Notes: a model not told the origin generated them from the sequence alone. A stretch of DNA of 64,000 bases from Nepenthes gracilis (GCA_033239525.1 BSYO01000008.1:9172150-9236149); one strand, 5' to 3'; counted from the stretch's first letter, positions 47,501 to 59,908 are shown. Made by a program: numbers and translations.

Positions 47501-48190
47501 TAGAATTAAAAGGTGCTCAGGATAACTATTTGTCACTTGTTGAGTTCGCATATAATAATAGTTATCAATCAAGTATTGAAATATCTCTTTTTGAAGTATT
47601 GTATGGTTAAAGTTGCATGTCTCCAATCAATTGGAAAGCAATCGGAGATTGTAGATTACTAGGCCCCAACATTATTCAAGATACTTCCGGGAAGATCAAA
47701 ATCATTAGAGATTGGTTGATCAAGGCTCAAAGTCACTAGAAGAGTTATATTAGAAAGAGATCGAATCTGGAGTTCAAAGTGGGTGACCATGTATTCTCAA
47801 AGGTCTCTAAGGAAAGAAATTTCGAGATTTGGAGCGAAAGGCAATTTGAAGCCAAGGTTTATTCAACTGTTGAGATTTTAAAGTGGAATGGAGAGGTGGT
47901 TTATAGATTGATTTTGCCTTCAAATTTAGAGGGTTATCATGATGTCTTCTATGTTTCTATGTTGAGAAAATATATATACAATCTTTTTCATGTGATGAAT
48001 TTGATCCTTTGGAGATAGATGAGAATTTGTCTTATGCTGAGGTCCTTGTTCAAATTTTAGACCGGAAGGATGAAGTGTTGAGGAATAAGGCTATTCCATT
48101 GGTTAAGGTGTTGTGGAGAAATTATTTAGTTGAGGAGGCCACTTGGGAGTGTTAAGTTGAAGTCCGAGGGAGATTCCTTATTTTTTTTAG
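44510..48190 (+). pseudogene. RE5 pol remnant (protease, RT, RNase H, integrase, chromodomain)
   Basis: The protease is in the frame 44510-44974, with YVLVDPEATHSF (DPG of relatives changed to DPE). RT covers about 45246-46060: [25 protein letters not shown] and [12 protein letters not shown]. The RNase H region is heavily broken (46310-46680). The integrase core end at 47340-47600 has VSDRYAKF, then DNQSKRTIQ where relatives have SERTIQ, so the catalytic Glu is Lys. LVEFAYNNSYQSS follows. The chromodomain (about 48050-48180) reads LRNKAIPLVKVLWRNYLVEE. None of it is a continuous frame. Confidence 0.88.
44966..45203 (+). repeat. 119-bp tandem duplication in RE5 protease-RT region
   Basis: Two copies, 44966-45084 and 45085-45203, start 'ttgatttagttttg' and encode FDVILGMDWL. 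The copies differ by about ten substitutions. The duplication disrupts the reading frame. Confidence 0.9.
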
Positions 48191-48227
48191 GATTGTGGTA
48201 TGTAAATTTCAAGGATAAAAGTTTTCT

Positions 48228-48237
48228 AAGAGAAAAA
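48228..48237 (+). other. RE5 polypurine tract
   Basis: AAGAGAAAAA lies immediately before the 3' LTR start TGTAATATCCC. Confidence 0.6.
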
Positions 48238-49644
48238 TGTAATATCCCAAGTTTCTATTTAGATTAATTTAATATTAATTATAATTTTAAATAATTTAAA
48301 TTTGATAAAAATTAATTAAATATTATAATTTTTTTTAAAAAATAATTAAATATTATAATTTTTTTTTAAAAAAAATTAGAATTACAGCGTGGCGTCCAAA
48401 GCATACCTGAGAGGCTGCTGAGCACTGGTGGGCTATTATATATGATATATATATATATATATATATAAGAAAAGAGAAGTCGCAAGTAGAACCCATGGTT
48501 GGTAAAGGGAAAAGGAAAGAAATAAAGGGGAAGGTGGGGGTCGGGTGTAGCAAAGAGCAAAGTAGGAAAGAAAGAAAGAAGGAAAGAGAGAGAGGGAGAA
48601 AGGAAGTGAAGCCTATGTGCACAGGAGAAGAGAAGGGATAATAGAGGAAGGAGAAAGTGGAGGCGATATGACGAGTGGAGGCCGGGGTGGCCAAGAGAGA
48701 AGGTGATGCATGGGGAGAATGCTTTGAAAGGAGAGAGAAGCTGTGCAGGAAGAGAGAGAAAGGTCACTCGACAAAGGAGAGAGAAACGTGAAATTTGGGA
48801 ACCTCAAAACTTCCTTTTGTCAGATCTATTTAGTATAAGGTCGATGCAAGTATCTATTACTCCCATCTTTGGTTTGATTTTGCATCTAATTTATTTTGAA
48901 TATTTTGAAAATTTTACTAACGTAAATATATTTTTATATACTAGATATATTTATTTTGAACATACATATATAATTCACTAGTTAATTTAGGGGTTTTTGG
49001 TTTGAGTTTTATGATTTTGGAGAATTTTACTATTTTTTAGAAGCTTAAAAAATTATTGGATACTATATATTTTTATATCTATATATTTGTATGAAAATGA
49101 GTATGAACTTTACATGGGTTATGTATTTTCACATATATATGTCAAGTTGTGGTCATTATATTTGGATTTGTTATTAGATATTTTGGCTAACTTCCGACGG
49201 GGAGATTTATTATTAGAAATTTCTTTCCGTCAACTTAAAAGACTTGTACATAGTGATCCGCCCATTTTGATATTTAATTAAAATTTAGAATTTATTTGGA
49301 TATCCTAAAATATCGAACAATTTAAGAAATTAATCCAAAGTTGTAAGTGACAAAATATAGTGAGTAATGTTACCTATGGGAGACAGAGTATACAGGCCTA
49401 TCATGCTACCCTTATCAACATTTGATTTGGTTTAAGGTTACTGAATTAGTAATAACTATTTTTTCAAATTAGTCTTTAAATAATTAAAATTTAAATTTGG
49501 TATATATTTTGATATTTTTACATTAATTTAGATATTAAGATTTGAATTTTGGATTGGGATTTGAGATTCATCGGTTTCGCCCACAGACGGATTTAGAGTG
49601 TCTTGTATGAATAATTTTGATTATATAGGTTGATTTGAATCTTG

Positions 49645-50574
49645 GAATTATCCACTTGTGGTGTTGCTATAGCTTCTACACACACAATTAGACCATATGA
49701 CTATTGGACTTTATCTTGGATCACGAGCTGATTAGATCTTAGATTTGGACTTAGATTGAACTTTGGATTAGATATATGCTTATTGAAATCAATCACGGAT
49801 CACTACGATTATATATATATATGTCCTGTGGAGAGTGTTTTTGAATTAGAAATTTATTTTGGATTTGATATTTGATTTGAGCACGAGATTACCTTTGAAT
49901 TTTAAATATTGAATTTTGATTAGATTAATTATTTTGATGAATTGAATTTATTCTATTATCTAATTTGATATTTATTCATTTGACCATTTTTTTGATTCTT
50001 CGAACTTGTTTGTTTATATATGGTATTTGTTGAACTTTAAATTCATATTTTCTATTTTATCTCTTCAAAATAGTGGCTCGGATTCAATTATCCAGTTGTG
50101 GTGTTGCTATAGCTTCTATGCACATGATTGGACCGTATGGCTATTGGACTCTATCCTGGATCACGAGCTAATCGGATTTTGAATTTGGACTTACATTAGA
50201 CTTTAGATTTGACATAAGCTTATTAAAATCGATCCAGATAACTTCAAATATGTGTGTGTGTGTCATATGCTTATTAAAATCGATCTGGATAACTTCGATT
50301 ATGTGTGTGTGTGTCTTGAGGGGACTGTTTTTGAATTAGAAATTTATTTTGGATTTGATATTTGATTCGAGTACAAGATTACCATTGAATTTTAAATATT
50401 GGATTTCGATTAGATTTATTATTTTGACGATTTGAATTTATTCTATTATTTGATTGGATATTTATTCATTTGACTACTCTTTTGATTCTTCGGACTTGTT
50501 TGTTTATATATAATATTTGTTGAGTTTTAAATTCATATTTTCTATTTTATTTATTCAGAATAGTGGCTCGGATT
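49645..50574 (+). repeat. 440-490-bp tandem duplication in RE5 3' LTR
   Basis: Both copies contain 'ttgtggtgttgctatagctt' and end at 'tagtggctcggatt'. The second copy has a further small internal duplication with a TG run (about 50245-50315). The 5' LTR has a single copy. Confidence 0.88.
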
Positions 50575-50839
50575 AATCGCAACAACGGATGAGTTTTATC
50601 TTGGTATCATATATCTCTGGTGAGTATTATATTTCTTTAGATTGAGATGCCATCGGTTATGTATTGATTTGTGGATGATTTGTATGGGCTACCTTTGTAT
50701 TTGGAGTCAACTGAATCTAGACATTTAGACTGCACATTGAAAACTATTGAGTTTTTCTGTTGTGTGGTTGTTATTTTACGATTATTCCCTTACGACTGTT
50801 GAAGCGGGTTATGATTGTGTCTGTATTGTTATCCCATAA

Positions 50840-50844
50840 AATTC
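50840..50844. repeat. Target-site duplication AATTC, left
   Basis: It is identical to 53574-53578 and flanks the solo LTR exactly. Confidence 0.9.
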
Positions 50845-53573
50845 TGTGACGACTTGAGTTTTGGAATATGATAATTAGGGTGTAATTGAATTAATAATGA
50901 TCAAGGATTATATTTAGAATGTGAAAAAATTGAGTTCGGAAGTAGAAAGAGGAAGTTGGGCCGTATAAGATATTAGTTTTCGAGATATGATTAACATGGG
51001 TGGTGAGGTCTCAGATTTCCAAAATATGATAATTGGGAGGTAATTAAGTTGAAATAAGTGAATTGTGATCAAAAGGTATGGGAGGAATCGGATTGAAAAG
51101 TTCAAAAATCCAGAATTGGCAAAATTAGAAATCGAAGTTGTAAATCGTGGAATGTTAACCCATAAATAAGATTCCGAGTTTTAAATCGTGATGATCATAG
51201 CTTATTAGGATTATATAATCAAAACTAGGGTCCTAGGATGTGAAAAATTGGATTAGAAGAATTGAAACAGCTTCCGGATGGCTAAAATGTGAAGTTGGCA
51301 TGCTGCCGGTCGGCGCCAGGTGTGACCCGCGCCCGGCATGCGCTTGAGCCCAGGCTTGAGCGCCCATTCCAGCAAGTGGGCGCCTGAGGTACGCTCGCTG
51401 TGTGCTCGACCTCCATTTCCAGAACCAAGCATGCCCGATACATGCTCACCGCGAGCCAGTTTTCATTTCCAGAAGAAAATAAGAGAGAGAGTGAGAGGGA
51501 ATAGGAAGAGAGAGAAGGGGAGATGGAGAGACCGTTAAAAAGGTGATAGATTGGATCGAGGTAAGTACACTCATAAACCCCATCTTTCATTTTCTTGCAC
51601 TTTTGTCTTATTTTTTTCGAATATATTCATTCTGATATCCGATTAAGTTTATATTTTATGATTCTTAAATCCCTAGCATGTTTATATGTTAATTTGATGT
51701 CCAAATTTGTAGTATTGATAAGAATTTGAATGACGTAAACCCTAACCCCCGTGCCCGATCAAATAACCCATGGATTTTTGGGGCTTTTGCTTAATTTGGG
51801 ATTAGAATATGATTATCTATAGTTTGGGCATGTTAATTTGTCGATTGGGTATTCGAATTTGTGGTTATGTATGAATTTTCATTTGTGAAGCCACTAACCC
51901 ACGCTCGGACCCCGTTTAAGCTTTGATTTGGAGTTTAATGTTCAAATTGACTTGGGATTATAGTTACCCATGCATTGGGTTCGATAAATTATTTGTTAGA
52001 TGTCCGACATTTTGAGAATAAATCAATAAATGTATTGGTGCACTGTTCACTTGCATTGTTCATAGGTACAGTTCGTCCGAGGGTTTCGAATTATATTTTG
52101 CGTAAATTTTCTATGTTTAAATGTTGATCAAATGTTATATATTTGTATAAGCTCATTTGAACAACCTGGAAGCTTCGGTATGCCCAATTGTGAAGGTAAT
52201 TCGCATTTGAAAGTTCTCAAGACAATCTACTCTTCAATGGTAAGAATTCCGAATATCTCTTCTGTTTATGATATTCGTATGAAAGTAAAATTATAAAAAG
52301 ACTTACATTCGTAAATAAGATAATAAACATATGAATACTTGGAGGAAAATTTCACATCTGAGACTTTGATGAATTTGATATCCTGATGGAGATATCTGTG
52401 AAAGGAATTTGGTGAAATCCTCCCTCAAAAAAGAATAAGTAACCATGAAACTAGGAGTCGGATTATATTTTGATGGGTAATGCACCTAGGCATGTCACTA
52501 GTGTGGTAGTAGACTCAAGGATTTATCTTGGCCGCATGTTGTATCTTAGATGCATGCCCCTTAGGACGTTATAGTGGTAATCGAGGATAACTCCGTCTAT
52601 GGAGTGATACGTGGTCCGCTATCCTCGGGACATTGTATAGGGAGAAAATGGTATGATATGACCGTCGTCTTCGGGGTGTTGTACAGGGAGGAAGTGATAT
52701 GGTATGACCGCCGTCCTCGGGGCATTGTACATTGAAGAAATTATATGATTTGGCTGTTGTCTTCGGGACTTTGTACAAGGATAAATTTCTGGCATTTGAT
52801 TGTGTGGAGTAAGCAGAATATATCATCGATTATTGGCTCCTTTTGGCTGGTAGGGTCTACTAGCTCGGGTCTACAAAGATGAATAATCATGTTTAAGTTA
52901 TATCCTAAAGAAAATAAGAACAAAATAAAGAAGTAAATTGTGCTTCAAGTATATCCGATCAAGTTCATGTTCATGCATTTTCCTTCTGCTTAAACTTATA
53001 TTATTTCTATTTTTGTTTGTGATTGTACTTGTTGAATTGTTAGCTCACTCTTGTCTTTTCGTCCTTTTAGATTTGAGTTACGAGATGATACTCGATTAGT
53101 TAGAGTAAGGAGAATAATTGTCTAAGGAGAATTGTTACTTCTAGGGAGACATAGAGTTTTGTTATAATTAATGTATTGATAGGTAATAAAATTATAGCAT
53201 ATTATTATGGTTATTGTTATGTTTTCGCAGGTGACTTATTGATTTAGTTTTACTTCTATATTTATTTGGATGTTTTGGATTTTTTTCAGGCTTAGATGAC
53301 ATCTCTATTAGATTCAATGTAGTAGTTGAGAATTATTGTGTTAGTGCCATGGGTGATATGACATTTATTGATCCCGTGTATGTGTTGTGGTTAAAAATAT
53401 TAAAATTGGGATATTTATATGTTTATTAAACAGGTTGTATATCTTGATTTTAGTCTAATTGTAAAAAAACTTTACTAAAATTTCTATAGAATTGAATATT
53501 TTAAAATTTTAGGTATTAATTTTATTTGTTTATTAACGAAGATTGTTAGAGGAAAAGATTTCATTTCGTCACA
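50845..53573 (+). mobile_element. Solo LTR inserted in RE5 3' LTR
   Basis: The 2729-bp insert begins TGTGACG and ends CGTCACA, perfect 7-bp inverted ends, and sits between AATTC repeats. It has no gag-pol or primer site. A GC-richer block (51290-51440) and AG-rich leader (51480-51530) resemble the U3/R region of Tekay-type LTRs such as RE1. It most likely arose by LTR-LTR recombination that removed the interior of a later insertion. It also contains a short repeat series (52610-52780) with 'cgtc.tcggg.cattgtac' phrases. ORFs at 51282-51590 and 52569-52826 are not genes. Confidence 0.88.
52608..52780. repeat. Short tandem repeat inside the solo LTR
   Basis: Four degenerate units of about 55-60 bp each contain a phrase like 'tcctcgggacattgtatagg' followed by 'gatatgatatg'. 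They explain the repetitive minus-strand ORF with NVQCPEDGG and NVPRIAD phrases. Confidence 0.7.
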
Positions 53574-53578
53574 AATTC
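53574..53578. repeat. Target-site duplication AATTC, right
   Basis: It matches 50840-50844. Confidence 0.9.
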
Positions 53579-53701
53579 TGTACGGGCTGTTTTCGGGTCC
53601 TATGTATATTTAGTTGTTACACCCAAATTTGCAATTCATGAGATTAATATTTAAATTTTAATTAATTATTTAATTGATTTACTTAGTTTGAGTTTGTGAC
53701 A
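53579..53701 (+). repeat. RE5 3' LTR, right segment
   Basis: It resumes 'tgtacgggctgttttcgggt' and ends GTTTGTGACA. It matches the end of the 5' LTR (about 43350-43486). Confidence 0.82.
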
Positions 53702-53747
53702 TAACTTTTAAATTTCGAATGAATTTAAATAACTTTTACCTTCTTAT

Positions 53748-55866
53748 TGTGATGCTCTTGACTCAAAATATTAAATTTAGTATTTTATAAGTTGTAATTA
53801 ACTTAATAGTGGTGTTTAATTTAATATCCAAAATCAATTATTTAATTGACGGGCTTAAATCTAAACAATATATTGAGATGCAAACATGAATCAAATACTT
53901 TTAAATGGATGAGATAATAATATAAATAGCTATTATAAGATCAAAAACCCACATATAAAAGTAATTTCAAATATCAATAACTATCCGATTCAAACAAGAA
54001 GTAAGGAAAATATATTGACCAAAAGTGCAATATCTAATAATAACTTTATCACAGTACTAAATTTAAACTAAACAATTCTCATCAGCCAGTTGCCATACAA
54101 AAAATTAACCAATTCAAAAACAAAATGTTTATTTGAAACTTGAATAGTGTTTACTAATATGAATAGTTAAAATATATTTAATAACTAGCTCATTGTAAAC
54201 CATTCTCTAGAAGTTTCCTGGCAATTTGAGAATCTTTGCAAATTTGTCTAAACTCGTTAATTTGAAGAGTTAGTAAATACTAGTAAGATTAAGTCTGATG
54301 TTTAGTAAAACATATATAATTTTATATGTGGATATATATTGTACGAAACTTATGAAAATAATGTCATGATCAAAATTTGATACGCCAATAAAATCAATGT
54401 TGCAATAAGACATGCGAAAGTTACATATTAATAAACAAATATACCAAAACTTATACAGTTGTAGAAAGATTGTTGAGAAAATTACATTCTAATAATCAAT
54501 TATATTGAAAATTGTATAAGTGTAGAATCGTGTAAAACTGTGTGACATGAGAAAATCGATTGATATATACGAAAAATATTAAATTTATAGAAAATCGTAC
54601 TAATATATAAGAATTAAGGATTGATAATAACATCACCAACAATGGATAAATATTAATGTTTGGACTATTATTGTTTTTATTTAACGAAAAGCATATGTTA
54701 CTATTTATGACCCATAGATAGATAAATTATATATTATTTTCTATAGTTATGATTAAATCCCACTTTTCTAAATTGTAGATATTAGGCTTGACATTTAATT
54801 AACCAAATCATGCACTAGTCCATATTTAAATGTATTTTATTAATTTTTTTATAATAGTTCTTATTTAATTAAAACTGAAAATTCTATATAAAATATAAAT
54901 ATTTATACATATTTTCTCATACTAGAGAAACTAATTCATTTTATCAAAGCTTAAATGGAATTTTAATTAACTTTTCATTCAAATAAGTAACATAAAGAAA
55001 TAATAAAGTCAGAATTTATGATATGTAAAATAAAGTGTGAGAATTATTGACATATAAAATCATTTATATTGAAATTTTAGAAGCTTAACGTAACTTGTAT
55101 AATTTTAACAATTTTTTACAAATAAAAAACATGTATAAATATATGTAGAAATTGATAACATGTATATATATAGGTGTGAAATTTAATAGCATGTAAGAAT
55201 ATTTATATAGAAATTTTAATACTTAAATATGATTTTCATAAATTTAAGACATGATCTATAAAATTTTATGAATTGGAAATAAATTTATTTGCATACAAAG
55301 CATAATAAGTTTAAGAAATTATTACATATTTGAATATTGAAATAATAAATACTCAAAAATTTTAGAAAAGATCAATAATAAAGAAAGAAAGATTTAAATA
55401 TATTTACCTTCACTTAAAATTATCAAAATTTTTCTTGATTTCTTATTAATTCTACATTGTCTCTTCTTTTCTTTATTTTACTCATCTTTTCTTTTCTTCT
55501 CTCAAATCGTATCTAAAAAATGAGTTAAAATTGATTAGAGGGGTTATTTGATATATGTGCGCTGATTTGGCATGGTTTAAACATAGAGGCGAAATCTATT
55601 TTATTTAAGAGTGCTCCTTAAATATAAATCAGATGCCAATATTTTGATTTAAATATGTACAAATACTACTCTAACATATCTTAAGCGTGGATATTCTACC
55701 CCAAATATATTCATGCATGAGTCAAATGCATGTTTGGTACCATTTGGTTTAATTTGTTTGATTTAATACTTAATTTTTAATTTAAATATAAAATCAACAT
55801 ATAAAAGTTTATCAATTTAATTAAATTTCATAATATCAAAATAATTTTTAGGAGTAATACCTTACA
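53748..55866 (-). repeat. Possible reverse-oriented LTR remnant
   Basis: Very AT-rich. A pyrimidine-rich stretch (55440-55505) looks like the AG-rich LTR leader on the other strand, and the right end (minus strand TGTAAGGTATTACTCC) resembles the RE1-type LTR start. The left end offers TGTGATG. The flanks (cttat, cttgc) do not make a good duplication, so this is a weak call. Confidence 0.25.
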
Positions 55867-56221
55867 CTTGCACATTAGAGAGCCTTAGAAGAGAGTACAA
55901 TATTTCATATGGAAACCAAGTCAACATATTGGAACCTACTTTGTTAAGCCAAGACTACGGATAATTTCTTTGGAAGTTAGCCTAAGTCCTTCATTGATTT
56001 GTGTCCGTGTAATCTAAATTTATACCTTTTTGCTTTGCTAGATTCCATAACGCGAAGCTGGCCTTTGCTATTATGAGAATAGTCATGAAACATTTATTTG
56101 ATCCTTTTGTCACATTTGATCCTTATGGATGGGTTAATGACCATATTAAAAAAAAACTTAAAAAATCAAAAGATATAGAAATTAGGGATTCATAGCGTAG
56201 TTGATGCTGGGCAAACCCTAA
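55867..56221. other. AT-rich non-coding DNA
   Basis: I see no gene or repeat that I can name. Confidence 0.4.
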
Positions 56222-57320
56222 GTTAATATACGTCAAGTTTGAATTCATTTCAACTTTTCTAGCTATGGATAGATAGGGAACATTTGCACTACTTACGAAA
56301 AAAATCAAGGACCAAAAATTTCGAATGGATATGACTTGGTGATAAGTGAATTAACCATCTATTTGTTGGGAGTAACCGCATTCGGCTTGGATGAATCGAT
56401 AAGGAAAGATAAATGGTGACAACGATGAAACATGGTACATAGGAATTTTACACAAATAAAACAACACACAAAATTTTACGTAAAAAATTCTCTCCTGAAA
56501 AAAAGAGAAAAAAATCACGGGACTATAAGTTCATAAATTTTACTATATAAAATTTAGTTATACAAACCCTAATACAAGAACCTGACATCTCGTACCAATG
56601 GATTTGAGTAGTAGTAAAAAACTCCAAAGTAAAAGCAAAAAAACCTTATTTTCTATTTTCTTTTTCTTTTCTTCACTTTCCCTTACCAATGGCGTTTGCT
56701 TGTCCCTTTAATTTTACAAAGTGATGGGCCTATTTTATCTCTTAGACGCACTCATATTTTATAAACTCTAAAAGGAGTTTTCGTGCATTTTTCTTAATCC
56801 CTGAAGATACTAGGCAGCCGGTCATCCTTCAAGCAATTTGGTCTTCATTTGAATTTCAGCACTCTAATCACTTTTTGTACTAGGCAGTCTTGTCAGTCAC
56901 CTTAGTCTCACTAATCCAGTTGGTCAACCTTCGTACTTGGTACTGACTGGTAGTCCTTTATCATTGGCTCTGTCATGGTTTCCCTTCAGTCCTGTAGTTC
57001 GGTTAGACGCCATTTGGTCCTGGTTGCCATCAACCGCTTAGACGCAGGTCAGGCGCTGACTAGGGATCGACATTGGGAGTTACGTATTGGCGAACAATGA
57101 GCGAGAATCTGATGATAATCTTTAGGATAATGATACCATCGTCAACGACCAATCAGATACGGTCACGGAATATAGTAACACATAAATATGCCTACATAAT
57201 TCATTTAAACTTTTCTACCTATCCTATGGATAGATAGAGAACACTTGCACTATGTATGAAGAAAATCAAGGAGCAAAAATTTCGAATGGATATGACTTGG
57301 TGATGAGTGAATTAACAATC
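56222..57320. repeat. Direct repeat (~125-140 bp) flanking an 817-bp TGTT..AACA segment
   Basis: 56222-56357 and 57184-57320 are related direct repeats sharing 'tatggatagatag' and 'aaaaatttcgaatggatatg'. Between them 56364-57180 begins TGTTGGGAGTAACC and ends TATAGTAACA, the look of a solo LTR, with an LTR-like rise in GC. No 5-bp duplication is present (ctatt versus cataa). Confidence 0.5.
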
Positions 57321-59450
57321 CCTTTGCACAACTTTACATGAACTAATGATCGATGGGGAAATTACAATCTAGGATATATTGATATGTGAGAAGTAAGTAA
57401 TCAGATCAACTAATAACGATTTGGTTGAACGCCATTATGAAAGTGGTTAGCATTGAATGGACAGGGAAAGTGAAGAGGCTGTCCTCTCTGAAGGCAAGAA
57501 GATCCAGAGCGTCCCACTGCGTCCATCAGTGAGCCATAATGGAGCATTGAGTGAGCTTTGAACCAAATAGTAGGTTGCACGAAAAGCTGGCAAAAAGAGA
57601 AATAAAAGATGCCACCCCTTTTAAATGGACGAAGAGTTGGGTAGAGGGTGATGGGGACTGAGAACCACTCTTTATATTAAATTTAGTGCAGTCAAATTTG
57701 TGGTCTAGCGTAGTGTTCTTTGCCCTTTTACAAGCTTCATACGAGCCTTATGCGTATTCAAAAATTTATATGTATAAAAGATGGATTAGTATTATGCATA
57801 CACAATCAAATTTTTATATTGCAAAACAAGTATTTTCAGTGTTTGGCATTTTAAATGGCAACTAAGCAATTTTATTATTGGCTAAGACTTGATTTTTTGA
57901 ACCATCGATAACCCTTCCCTCTTTATTTTTATTTATTTATTTATTTTTTTGGGGGGGGGGGAATATTGCAAATAATTTCAACTTTTTTTTTCCTCTTGTT
58001 TTAAAGCATTTTTACTTATCACACCTTTATTCCCCCTCCCCCCACCTTTTTTTTCTTTGTCGTGGTACTAATTTTGTGCTACTATGACAATTTTATTAAG
58101 TTTGTCGCATTATGACAAATCTTTCCAAAAATTACGGGTTTAAAATTTGCAATAATATTTTTGCTACATACCATGAATTTGGATTTCGGTTTAAGAGATT
58201 TAAGAGTAAATTTTTAAATTTTTTAATCCGAAAATGCGCACGCAAGCTAGAATAGTGGTTTAGAGGATTGGATCGACTTTTCGAATTATCCCCAATGTTG
58301 GTATCATCAATGGGTTCCAAATAGATAAGTCAAGCATAGAGAGAGAAAGAGGGTAGAAGGGTGGACAACTAAATTTTGAGAGTATTTGTGGGATGAGATG
58401 TTATGGAGGATAAATTTTAAAGCCTTTTTGTCATTGATTGTTGTGGGACTGATATTGAACCTTAAAGATTATGATAGTCAATAAGTAATTAGTTTTTTGA
58501 ATGTTGGTTTTACTAAAATGAAATTAAGATCTACAAGTTTTAAAACCATAAAATGCCCTTATTGTGATAAGGGTTTGGTATTTATAATGGTGCAGAGCTA
58601 GTGCTTGGACAATTTCTCAAAGGTAGAGTTACACACTACAATCCATCTACGTTTATGATTATAGATCACAGAGAGATATTCTAATTTTAAATAATAGAAA
58701 TCGTGGGTGATCATACTTCTATTGAGTTATTGGCTAAGGATTAAAAATTTTGATTAAGTATGGGGAGTATATTGCTTACGGCCATAAGAGATGTATGTTA
58801 TAGCTATAAATTATTCTTTGACTTGGTCAGTCAGCTTACATCACTCAAATTATTGTTAAAACTCGCTCATTAGGTTTTCTTTTGGGTCAAACAATTTTGA
58901 ATCATTTATCTAAAATTCTCATACTTGGCAGCTCAACCTCTTCATTCCATCTAAAGTTTGGGTTAATTTGAATTTTTGTTGGGTCCAATACTTATTATCG
59001 TGATTCAAATACTATATATTTAAATCTTGAAATAAGCTCTTTATAATAATATAAATAAGATTATATATATGAAATAGTTCCTAAACTATATGATATGGAG
59101 CCTCATATATTAAACTCTTTTTTTCTATGATATTTGGAGATTATGTGATATGTTTATATTTTTTTAACATAATTATCCAGGTATCATTATAACACTTGAA
59201 ATATAGCCTACTTAACGTGAACTATTTACCTAGCATTAAATTAATACTAAAATATACATTAACAATTCACATAAATGAAAGTCACCAACCACATCACAAC
59301 CTTAAAATTACCGCCATCCGTAAGAACTAAGCAAGAAAATTTCTGATTTCATGTGTTAATTAAAAATTTCCTATCCAAGACCCAAAATCAATTGTTGATT
59401 AATTCTGTAATTCAAAATTTATCTCTTGGAAAATCTGAAAAATAAAATAA
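57321..59450. other. AT-rich intergenic DNA
   Basis: I see no gene. A run of about 12 G is near 57950-57961. A slightly GC-richer stretch (57440-57660) has no long frame. Confidence 0.45.
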
Positions 59451-59599
59451 AAAAGAAGAAGTAAAGATGGATAATATATTATGAACATGACTTGTGATTT
59501 GTATAATTGATCACAAATCGATCCAACATCAGACAGAACAACCACAAATTACGAACCGCTGGAAGTTACGAACCAACTAATTAGTCTGATGAAGACTAA

Positions 59600-59908
59600 T
59601 TACGACCTATCTACACGAACAAAAGACGCCAACGGAGCCGGCTCGTAAAAAAACGGAGAGGCCGGGTGCTGCCATTTCTTGAACACGGCAGGCTTCTGCT
59701 CAGATCCAGAAGCCATCTGATGATGATTTTTTCTCGATTCGATCTCCGCAGTCTGATCGAACAGCCTATTTGAAGGCGGAGAAGAGGCGAGCGGCGATAG
59801 CAGAGGTATCGCTACGTTCCAGTCCGACGAACGGTTTATTTGGATCGACGCCGGAGCCCGGCGCTGTAAGCGGCTTGGAAATCTCCGGCGAGTGCTTGTG
59901 TCGGCCAT
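59600..59908 (-). CDS. Small conserved plant protein, At4g14450-like
   Basis: This is the only convincing host gene. The 102-codon intron-free frame starts at an ATG in good context (CCCATGGCC). It has an N-terminal basic block (RRRFPSRLQRRAPASIQI, residues 7-24), then WNVAIPLLSPLASSP (30-44) and a C-terminal FKKWQHPASPFFYEPAPL (76-93). These three blocks are the signature of a small angiosperm family that includes Arabidopsis At4g14450 and At3g23170. The biochemical role is unknown; members I recall are stress- or elicitor-responsive. The blocks are intact, the Ser/Gln-rich middle is variable as usual, and GC content is far above the surroundings. A TATA box and W-box motifs lie upstream. 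Family assignment is from memory of the motifs, not from a search. Confidence 0.82.
   Translation of the reverse strand: MADTSTRRRFPSRLQRRAPASIQINRSSDWNVAIPLLSPLASSPPSNRLFDQTAEIESRKNHHQMASGSEQKPAVFKKWQHPASPFFYEPAPLASFVRVDRS

Larger units (their letters stand above)
48238..50844 (+). repeat. RE5 3' LTR, left segment
   Basis: It starts TGTAATATCCCAAG. It contains a (TA)n run (48440-48470), a long AG-rich leader (48480-48790) and an AT-rich tail. A ~440-bp part is tandemly duplicated (49645-50084 and 50085-50574). It stops at the AATTC duplication of the inserted solo LTR and continues at 53579. The ORFs at 48353-48807 come from the AG-rich leader and are not genes. Confidence 0.88.
41683..53701 (+). 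mobile_element. RE5: decayed Tekay-like chromovirus, 3' LTR split by a solo LTR
   Basis: The order is 5' LTR (41683-43486), primer site, gag, protease, RT, RNase H, integrase, chromodomain and 3' LTR starting at 48238. The 3' LTR is interrupted at 50844 by a 2.73-kb insertion and resumes at 53579. The protein fragments match RE1 at many places (for example QSYLDRFVV and SFEERE), so both are the same lineage. Stops and frameshifts abound. I could not confirm a target duplication at the outer ends (catca versus taact). Confidence 0.88.

Noticed and set aside
48353..48807. Leu/Ser/Phe-rich minus-strand ORFs looking like membrane proteins
   Set aside because: They are the complement of the AG-rich leader of the RE5 3' LTR.
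41678..53706. Target-site duplication for RE5
   Set aside because: Flanks catca and taact do not match. The 5' LTR start is altered, so the true end may be lost.
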